Below, piece after piece: positions 9,125 through 17,600 of a stretch of DNA of 46,211 bases (its first letter is position 1; each line of letters opens with the position of its first letter). The position numbers and the translations under genes were made by a program. This stretch comes from Candidatus Omnitrophus magneticus (GTDB taxonomy: Bacteria > Omnitrophota > Gorgyraeia > Tantalellales > Tantalellaceae), in assembly GCA_000954095.1 (NCBI GenBank), contig JYNY01000016.1, positions 1 through 46,211 on the forward strand. Reading direction: 5' to 3'. The notes beneath the pieces were generated by a model that saw nothing but the letters and a program-made list of their open reading frames with translations, was not told the origin of the DNA and ran no database searches.

Positions 9125-10747
9125 ATGCCTAAAAAAAATAAAACAAAATATATCTTTGTAACAGGCGGTGTTATTTCTAGCCTTGGTAAAGGAATAGCAT
9201 CTGCGTGTATAGGAAAAATTTTAGAATGGAATGGTTACAAAACCGCAATTATGAAATGTGACCCTTACATCAATGTTGACCCCGGAACAATGAATCCTTA
9301 TCAACATGGCGAAGTTTATGTCACGGATGACGGCACGGAAACTGATTTGGATTTAGGCCACTATTACAGATACACCTTATCCCCCCTTACAAAAGAAAGC
9401 AATATCACTACTGGAAAAATATATAGAACTGTAATAGAAAAAGAACGGCGCGGAGATTTTTTAGGCGGCACAGTTCAGGTTATCCCGCATATTACCAATG
9501 AAATAAAAAATGGAATACGACTTATTTCAAAAAAACATAAAGTTGATATTATTATTGTGGAAATAGGCGGCACCGTGGGAGACATTGAAGGCTTGCCTTT
9601 TTTAGAAGCCATACGGCAAATGAAAAATGAAGAAGGCTTTCAAAACGCGATAAATATACATCTAACGCTGATTCCTTACATTAAAGCCGCAGGAGAACTT
9701 AAAACAAAACCAACCCAGCATTCTGTCGGAAAACTCAGAGAAATAGGAATACAGCCTGAAATACTAATGGTGCGTACAGAAAAAAGCCTAGCAGAATCAG
9801 AAAAAGAAAAAATAGCTTTATTCTGTAATGTTTATAAAGACTGCGTAATAGAAGCCAGAGATGTGGAAGATATTTACGAAATACCTTTGAGATTTAAAAA
9901 AGATAAACTTGATAGAATAATCCTTTCAGCTCTTAATTTAAAATTCAAAGAAAAACTTAATAGTTCAAAATGGGAAAAAATAGTAGAGACGCGTAAAAAC
10001 GCTAAATCTATAGTACGAATAGGCGTAATAGGAAAATATATAACACTTCAAGACGCGTATAAATCAATAGATGAATCTCTTAAGCATGCCTCTATCGCTA
10101 ACAATGTAAAACTTGAATTAATAAAAATAGAAGCTGACACACTGGAAAATAAAAATGACGCGGCTCTTCACGAGACTTTTAAAGGTATTCAAGGAATACT
10201 CGTTCCCGGCGGATTCGGTTCACGCGGAACATTAGGAAAAATTATAGCGGCTAAATACGCGCGAGAAAATAATATTCCTTATTTTGGCATATGCCTCGGC
10301 ATGCAAATTGCCGCGATAGAATTCGCGAGAAATGTTTGCGGCCTTAAAAATGCCGATTCCACTGAGTTTAACAAAAAAACAAAATATCCTGTTATCTCGC
10401 TTTTAACAGAACAGAAAAAAATTAAAGATATGGGCGGAACAATGCGCCTCGGAGAATATGAATGCGTTTTAAAACAAAATACCCGCGCCGCTAATGCTTA
10501 CGCTAAAAAAAATATAACCGAAAGACACAGGCATCGGTATGAATTTAATTCAAAATTTATTAAACAATTTGAAGAAAAAGGCCTTATTATAAGCGGTATA
10601 CATCCCAAAGGTTCACTTGTTGAAATCATAGAATTAAAAAATCATCCATGGTTTTTAGCTTGTCAATTCCACCCTGAATTTAAATCTAAACCAGACAATG
10701 TTCATCCTCTTTTTAGAGATTTTATAAAATCAGCCAAACATGTTTGA
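9125..10747 (+). CDS. pyrG: CTP synthase
   Basis: PyrG converts UTP to CTP using ATP and glutamine. The N-terminal synthase domain starts with YIFVTGGVISSLGKGIASA (P-loop, residues 9-27) and holds the KCDPYINVDPGTMNPYQHGE block. The C-terminal glutaminase domain has its nucleophile at C390 in FGICLGMQ and ends with FHPEFKS. The 540-residue length is standard. It lies 73 nt downstream of carB on the same strand, completing a CTP-directed trio. An AAAGGA motif sits 12 nt from the ATG. The stop is TGA. Confidence 0.98.
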   Translation: MPKKNKTKYIFVTGGVISSLGKGIASACIGKILEWNGYKTAIMKCDPYINVDPGTMNPYQHGEVYVTDDGTETDLDLGHYYRYTLSPLTKESNITTGKIYRTVIEKERRGDFLGGTVQVIPHITNEIKNGIRLISKKHKVDIIIVEIGGTVGDIEGLPFLEAIRQMKNEEGFQNAINIHLTLIPYIKAAGELKTKPTQHSVGKLREIGIQPEILMVRTEKSLAESEKEKIALFCNVYKDCVIEARDVEDIYEIPLRFKKDKLDRIILSALNLKFKEKLNSSKWEKIVETRKNAKSIVRIGVIGKYITLQDAYKSIDESLKHASIANNVKLELIKIEADTLENKNDAALHETFKGIQGILVPGGFGSRGTLGKIIAAKYARENNIPYFGICLGMQIAAIEFARNVCGLKNADSTEFNKKTKYPVISLLTEQKKIKDMGGTMRLGEYECVLKQNTRAANAYAKKNITERHRHRYEFNSKFIKQFEEKGLIISGIHPKGSLVEIIELKNHPWFLACQFHPEFKSKPDNVHPLFRDFIKSAKHV

Positions 10748-10818
10748 ATGAATTTGTAATTCACTCGGAACGCGGCTAATCCCAAAAAACATCTCTATTT
10801 TTCTACCAAAAAAAATTT

Positions 10819-11997
10819 ATGGAAAAATCAGTAAAAATTTTAGTTATAAGCGCGGATGATAATATTCAGTCCAGCTTTCAAGGGCTGGACCGTGATTTAG
10901 GCTACAAATTTTTCTTTGAAAAAAGCCAATCACTTGATATTTCCCGGGTAATAAAACTCGCTCCTACCGTAATTCTAGGGGATATTTATTTCAACAACAA
11001 ATTAAACCCTGAATTTTGCGAAACTCTAAAAACAGATTTCGCTACAAGGTTTACTCCGCTGATTCTTCTAATAAAAAGATGCCACCTAAGCGACGCGATA
11101 TTAAAAATAAAAGGCATAGATGATTATATAACTAAACCTCTTGATCCTATCGAATTAGTCGTCCGCGTGGATCTAGCCATCCGACGAATTAAACACTCAA
11201 TATCCATCAATCCTCTGACAGGCCTTCCGGGCGGAACATTTATCGAAGAAGTTTTAAACAAGGAAATAAAATCAGGTAAACCATTTGTCGCCGGGCACAT
11301 TGATATAGATAATTTTAAAACATTTAATGACCGATACGGTTATTTAAAAGGCGACCGCGCTATTATGCAAACCGCGTATATGCTCACCCGTTCTGTCAGA
11401 AACTGGGGCAATAAAGAAGATTTTGTCGGGCATATAGGAGGAGATGATTTTGTTTTCACTTCCACAATAGATAAATTTAAAGATATTTGCCAAAATTTTA
11501 TATGTATGTTTGATACTATAATTCCATTCCATTATTCCCATGACGACAGAATAAGAGGTTACATACGCGCTAAAGACCGTCATAACAAAATAAGAAAAAT
11601 TCCGCTTATGACTGTAACCGTGGCTCTAGTCATAAAAAATTCGCAAGATGAAATCTCTAATATCATAGAACTTAACGAAAAAACAGCTGAAGTCAAAAAA
11701 TATCTAAAAAAAATACCGGGCAGTAAATATATGGCTGACCGCCGTATCCTAAAAAAAGATGAAGCATTAACGCTTCAAATATTTAAAAATGATGATACGA
11801 TAATGGACGCGTATAAACCGCTGGGACAGATATTACTAGAAAAAAATATAATTTCTCTACAAGAACTTGACACCGCTCTTAAAGTCCACTGGAAACAGGG
11901 AATGTTCCTTGGAGAAGTCCTGCGCGAACTTGGATATCTCACAAAAGAAGAACTCACAAAAGCCCTGTTTATTCAGGAAACCAGCCTCACACATTAA
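10819..11997 (+). CDS. Receiver plus degenerate GGDEF protein with GspE-N-like C-terminus
   Basis: Three regions are visible. Residues 1-125 resemble a CheY-type receiver, with acidic DD after ILVISA, a candidate phospho-Asp in TVILGDIYF, and the conserved Lys of ITKPLDPIEL. Residues 130-300 are a GGDEF-like domain, starting NPLTGLPGG and including HIDIDNFKTFNDRYGYLKGD, but the active-site loop reads GGDDF (about residues 207-211) instead of GGDEF. Residues 325-392 (LGQILLEKNIIS..LGEVLRELGYLTKEEL) resemble the GspE/PilB N-terminal domain found in some c-di-GMP effectors. Diguanylate cyclase activity is possible but uncertain. No SD is seen. It follows pyrG by 71 nt; the functional link is unclear. 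It converges with the large exported-protein operon, with no obvious terminator in the 71-bp gap. Confidence 0.85.
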   Translation: MEKSVKILVISADDNIQSSFQGLDRDLGYKFFFEKSQSLDISRVIKLAPTVILGDIYFNNKLNPEFCETLKTDFATRFTPLILLIKRCHLSDAILKIKGIDDYITKPLDPIELVVRVDLAIRRIKHSISINPLTGLPGGTFIEEVLNKEIKSGKPFVAGHIDIDNFKTFNDRYGYLKGDRAIMQTAYMLTRSVRNWGNKEDFVGHIGGDDFVFTSTIDKFKDICQNFICMFDTIIPFHYSHDDRIRGYIRAKDRHNKIRKIPLMTVTVALVIKNSQDEISNIIELNEKTAEVKKYLKKIPGSKYMADRRILKKDEALTLQIFKNDDTIMDAYKPLGQILLEKNIISLQELDTALKVHWKQGMFLGEVLRELGYLTKEELTKALFIQETSLTH

Positions 11998-12068
11998 ACC
12001 CCAAAACGTAAACACTAAGCGGTTAAAAATCCCCTCCTGTCCTTCCCTCAAAAACTGAAATACATAAC

Positions 12069-14621
12069 TTACGCGCTGAATAAAAATTGACGGGCGCTGG
12101 AAAAAATATCAATAAGTTCATCTTCTCTAAAGACTTCGGCATTTTTAACCAGCCTTACAATAAGTTCGGTCTCATTATAATCAAAAATCTTTTTATAATC
12201 TTCTACTGATAAATCCTCTACTTTAATAACATTAGGAATACCCTTGTAATATCTTTCCATATCTTTATTATTCCACTTAAGATATTTCGCTATCGCTAAA
12301 AATGTTGTTTCAAACACCGGAATATAAATGTTTTCCATACTAGCGGCCTCTCTATCAATTTTAGCTATTATCCCGCGCCCCTTGATCTGAATAAAATCAG
12401 GGTTATTATAATTCCCTGTTATTATTATCGTATTCTCGCCTTTAATAGCTAATTTTTCATTTAAAGATTTTTCCCATTTGCCGTATTTAATTTCAATATT
12501 ATTCAAAAACGCGCCTAAAGTCTTGTTGTTTTCTTTTACAAGAACTAGGCCTTTTAATAGCCGCTCTAACTCTCTACATAAAACCGCGGAATCCATGTAA
12601 AAATTCGAAGTATCAATAAAAAGTAATATTTTTTCCTGCTTATTTTCTATTGATTTTTTTTCAGACATTTCAATCATATAATGTAAAAGCGAAGGAATAA
12701 TTTTAGAAAGATTATTTTCAATTGTTTGTTTTAAAATTTTTAAATCTGCCGCGCTAGTGCGTTTTTCTTTTTCCGCGGGGATAATCATGAACTTTGTTTT
12801 AATTATCTCTATATATTTATTCATAAAACAGATATAGTTTATCCCGCGTTTTTTAAGTTCATCAAATAATGTACGCATTAAATGTTCTCTTCCAAAAGTT
12901 TTTTCATAATTAGGCTCTAACGCTACAATATGAACATTCACATTTGTTCTATTTTTAGAAAAATTAAAAATACTATAAGCGCGAATTTTATTTTCTTCTT
13001 CCCAAAAAACAATAAAAGGACTTCTTAATTCTTTTTCTAAAATTTTTGATTGTATTTCCTCAAATTCATTTTGTATGCCTAAATCCTTATTAAGCGCGTT
13101 AATCCTATCTAATTCTTCATTACTAAGCTGGCCGAAACGTAGGACTTGTAAATCTTTTTTTTGGGGGAATTCGGGCGCTATGGTTTTAGGATTATTTTTC
13201 GCGGTTAAAAAATATTTTATATTGAATTTTTGATACGGCGCGTAAGTGGATGTGACAATATCTTTGTATCCAGTATTATTTAAAATGTCTAATACAGCTG
13301 TGTACACATTCTTGTCTAATAATCTTTCGTGAAAAAAGTTTTCCAATATCGGCGGAATTTTTACTGTCGTAAAATATTTCACAGTGCGCGGATGATACGG
13401 CCTTGAAACATCATACCGCGCGTCTATCTGATCAGAAATAAATAAAATTCTCTCTATCGCTTCCACCGGGAACTTTCCGTTATACCAAGGATGATGCGCT
13501 TCTATCGCTGATAAGACCGCTGGTTCAAGACGGACATCATTCGCCTCAAGAATTCTTAATGTTTTATGAATATGCTGTTTTATTTTTTCACGTTCTTCTT
13601 GAGTAAGACTTCCATTTTTGGATACAATTTGAAGAATATCCCCGTCTCTTTTTCCTATATCGTGAGAGACACCGGCTTTAATTAAGCTAAAGAATTCTTC
13701 ATAAGATTTTTTATGCTCCAACGGCAAGCGGCTGTAAATCAGAATAGAAAGCATTGTAACGCGTAGCGCGTGCTGTGCCACATCATTTATTTTATCTGGA
13801 TACAGCCCGAAAATTCTTTCTAATTCATTTATATTTTTTTCCGTTATTCCCCATCCATTATTTTTAGCACAATTTACAATATCTCTTACAGAATAAAAAC
13901 CATTTACCTCCCTATTCCAATATCCTTTTAAACACCCGTTAATATTAATGATTACTTGTTTTTGCCATAAACTGTTAAAAAATTTTTCCATTAAAATAAT
14001 AAAAAAATTTTGTATTTCTATAATCCCATTTTTTATTTTAAAATAAAAGTTCCGCGGTTTTTTATTTTGAATGGATGAAATATCCTTTACCGTTTGTTTC
14101 GGATGGGAACGGCGGAATAATTCTTTAGAAACCAACATTTCCTTAACAAGATATTTTCCTATTTTTCGTTCAATAACATCATATTTTTCATAAAAAGTTT
14201 TAACACCCGCGTCTTCTATTTCTATATTCGGATTAAAATATCGTATTTTGTAATCCCCAAAATCTAATAAAATATCCCCGGTAATTTTTCTAACTAGAAT
14301 TTCGCATGGAATAAAATTTTTTAAAGCGCGCGGGATGTATTTCGAATTTTTAATACTTTCTATAAGGCTTTCCGCCATATGACGAATTCTAAAAACATTT
14401 TGATTTCGCGGGTCATTTTCAATACCTAATAAATATTCCCATACGTATCTCGCGGTAAATCTAAAAAAAGAATCGCTAGTTTCAGAACGCGTGAATATTG
14501 TTTCGGGTTGTAATGTTGTGTCTACGGCTATCTCTCTTCCATAGCACGCTATCCCTTGAAAAAAAATAGCTATACTTATAAAAATAGCTGTATATTTTTT
14601 AAAAATATTTTTCATACTCAT
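12069..14621 (-). CDS. Exported HD-GYP protein with GNAT-like region (850 aa)
   Basis: The N-terminus (KK followed by about 15 hydrophobic residues, then a small-residue/Cys segment GIACYG) looks like a signal peptide. No membrane helix after it is evident. Residues about 280-415 form an HD-GYP-type metal phosphohydrolase core: H284, SHDIGK at 319-324, QHIHKT near 350, EAHHPWYNGKFP at 375-385, then SDQID. This is the c-di-GMP phosphodiesterase family signature in slightly degenerate form. Residues about 540-650 resemble a GNAT acetyltransferase (IRAYSIFNF...VNVHIVALEPNY...REHLMRTLFDELKKRGI). The remaining 200 residues are unrecognised. It lies 23 nt downstream of the 1,735-residue gene and shares its promoter. 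Its substrate is unknown; an HD-GYP outside the cytoplasm would be unusual. Two in-frame ATGs (14621 and 14615) are both possible starts. Confidence 0.75.
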   Translation of the reverse strand: MSMKNIFKKYTAIFISIAIFFQGIACYGREIAVDTTLQPETIFTRSETSDSFFRFTARYVWEYLLGIENDPRNQNVFRIRHMAESLIESIKNSKYIPRALKNFIPCEILVRKITGDILLDFGDYKIRYFNPNIEIEDAGVKTFYEKYDVIERKIGKYLVKEMLVSKELFRRSHPKQTVKDISSIQNKKPRNFYFKIKNGIIEIQNFFIILMEKFFNSLWQKQVIININGCLKGYWNREVNGFYSVRDIVNCAKNNGWGITEKNINELERIFGLYPDKINDVAQHALRVTMLSILIYSRLPLEHKKSYEEFFSLIKAGVSHDIGKRDGDILQIVSKNGSLTQEEREKIKQHIHKTLRILEANDVRLEPAVLSAIEAHHPWYNGKFPVEAIERILFISDQIDARYDVSRPYHPRTVKYFTTVKIPPILENFFHERLLDKNVYTAVLDILNNTGYKDIVTSTYAPYQKFNIKYFLTAKNNPKTIAPEFPQKKDLQVLRFGQLSNEELDRINALNKDLGIQNEFEEIQSKILEKELRSPFIVFWEEENKIRAYSIFNFSKNRTNVNVHIVALEPNYEKTFGREHLMRTLFDELKKRGINYICFMNKYIEIIKTKFMIIPAEKEKRTSAADLKILKQTIENNLSKIIPSLLHYMIEMSEKKSIENKQEKILLFIDTSNFYMDSAVLCRELERLLKGLVLVKENNKTLGAFLNNIEIKYGKWEKSLNEKLAIKGENTIIITGNYNNPDFIQIKGRGIIAKIDREAASMENIYIPVFETTFLAIAKYLKWNNKDMERYYKGIPNVIKVEDLSVEDYKKIFDYNETELIVRLVKNAEVFREDELIDIFSSARQFLFSA

Positions 14622-14644
14622 ACCCGCTTGTATAAAAACACATT

Positions 14645-17600
14645 TTATAATGACTTAAGTACTTCTGTCTGGGCATTCTGCCATTCCTGAATTTCTTCGT
14701 AATTAATTTTTGTAATTTTCATTGAAATCGCGCCTTTAAGCAGTTTGTCCATAAATTGGCTAAGCTCGTCACTATCCATATTTTTAAAGGAATCCGCGCT
14801 CATCCCCTCAAAATAACCAAATGAACCAAATGTCATAAGACTATTTCTTCTCATCTCTTCTAATCTCGCGTCAGTATATCCAAAATCTTCTTTTAATCTT
14901 TTATCATTTAATAATACTGTAGCGACTACCGCGATTTTCGCTACATCAATTTGAAGTGAATTTAAATCAATATCACTAAGTTCACTCCCAATAGCCACAA
15001 GATTCGGCATGCCTTCTTGAGCTTGCCGTATTTCCAATGGTATTTCCGCGCCGGTTTTTGAAATAGTATGAATATATATTTTAGGAAATTTGTTTTGATT
15101 TTCTTTTGAACCGGCTTCTTTAATCGACTTATTTATCTGTGCTTCAAGATTAAACGAGTCATAAGTAAGAATTCTTGTTTGAATATCTTTTTCTCCTAAT
15201 TTTTTACCAGCGTCCTTTGTTAGTTTGCGTTCTTTGGCATCAATCTCTATATTTTCACTCGGCATAAGAATAATATTCATGACCCCGCGGCGGACATCAG
15301 CTAAAAGCCCTCTAACTTTATTTGTGAACTCCGCGTTGCCTGTAACATCAATCCTATCCTGCATACCGTATAATCTTGAACTAGATGTTATCTTAAAACC
15401 AAAATTCGACAATGTATTTTGCTGATCAAAATTATAACTGATAAGCGCCTTTTCACTTAGAGTCATATCGCGCAGATTAGCGCTCTTTAATTGTTCAATT
15501 AAAGCGGATAAATACCCGCTTTCACTCATACGGGAAATACCGCCTTCACCAATAGCTCTAACCAGCATATCATGCGCTATCCTAATATCTTTACCAACAC
15601 CCCGCATAAAAGTATGACGGGTAAGGCCATTGTATCTCTCGCCTTGAGGAAGCGCTATATACCCCTCGCCCAACTCATGTAAAAGACTGAAAGAATCGTT
15701 TAATAAATTAGAATTTAGATATAAAACTTTATTATCTCCAAAAAATCCCATTACGTCTTTATGTTCAGCCAAAACTTTTATTTCTGATACGTTATCAAGC
15801 GCGGAAATAATTTTTTGGATTTCTTCTAACTCTTTAGCGGTAAGTAAATGCCCTTCTTTAATAGTAGCCGATAGCCTTTCTTTAACCTCGCTTACAGCCG
15901 GCGTTTTTATATCCAATTTAGCCAACTCTTCAGGCGACATAATTTTTACTTTAACTTCATCCATAAGATTCGCTTCTACAGAAGAAAGAACAAGCTCATT
16001 ATTTTCCTCACGCGAAGTTAATCCTTCCTGTATTCTATTACCAGCTTTATCATACAAAGCGCCGATAGCACTCTTCTTAGCCGCTCTATCCGCGAGAATT
16101 TGTTCAGCTAATTTGGCAACATCCTTTTGCATTAATTCCGCTGTTTTATCATTTATTTCTCCAACGCTTTTTTCAATTTCAGATTTTACTTTAGTTTCAA
16201 TATTATTTTTTGTATTTTCATTACTTTTCTCGTAAGTTTTTAAAGCAATATCATCCGAAATCGCGGTCTTCTCTATCGTTTTTCCCTTTTTGGCTTCTGT
16301 GGCCACAATTAAATTTTTTATAATATCCAACCGTTTTTGATCCATTATCAGCTTCTCCGCCATCGCGCGATATGCTTGAGTAGCAACTATTATTCCTTCA
16401 ACTTCTTTGTCTCCGCTATGAACTTTTATAATATCTATATTTTTATCTGACGTATTGCCTAAAAGGTCAATTATTGTATTCACCTCAAAGAGCCGGACAG
16501 TATTAAATTTTTGATTTCCAACTTGTATTTTATATCCAATAGTATAGTCGCCTTTATCATTAACGCGTTCTAAAGAGAACGGCACATTATTAGCATTCCA
16601 TGAATTATATTCCTCCAATATTGTTTTATTAGAATAACTGATAATGTTAGTAAAAAGAATATTCCCATTCTGATCTTTAACTATTTCTTTTGTAAGTTGT
16701 TCTATATAATTAGATATCGCGTTATTAAAAACATCCTTATAATTAGAAGTACTTTGAGTAATCTTTGAAAGAATATTATTTATATTACTAATACTTTTTA
16801 ATACCTTTGTATTACTACTATTTTCTTTTAATTTATTTAAAAACTGTTCAATTAGACGTTCGCCCGTATCTAATGCCACAATAAATTGAGAATTTATCTC
16901 AATAGACATAATACTTGATAAAGAATAATTAAAACCCTTACCGGTTAAAATATTAATCATCCCAGAAATCTTTTCTAAAGAGTCTCCAGCGGCGGATTTT
17001 AAATCTCTCGCTTCTTTTAAAAACTTATCAGCTATAGTAGTATTTTTTATAATATTTTTTAAACCCTCCGGTGCTATCTTCGAATCTTTTGCCGTACGAG
17101 ATAAAACATCCATAAATTTATCAAAAGTATTAAGCCATGTATTTATATCCCCATGGGTCCTTTGACTGTTTAATCCATACTGAGCAATGCTTGTATAAAT
17201 TTCATTCAATAATTTTTTATCTGTGATAATGTTACCCAAAATTTTTTCAGCCTTTTTAAGAGACTCGCTTAAAGTCTTGCCATTCTGACCGCTATTTATC
17301 CAGTCTGAAAAATTTGATTCCATCTGAATATTAGCGCTATCAAAAAAACTATCAGCATATTTTGAACCAGACTTATTCTTTACCGCGCCAACAATATCTC
17401 CAGCAACTTCCTCGACATCTGTATTTAAAAAATTCCAGACCTTTGCTCCTTTAGATAATAGCATTCCTGATGAGTCTATATGCGCGTAATCCCTCCCTAA
17501 ATCTATAGAAAGCCGCTCTGCCTGAGTCATCTGCCAAATAGTCTTTTCGCCGTTTATATTGTAACGTTCGGCTGAATTAAGTAATTCTACCGCGGCGTTT

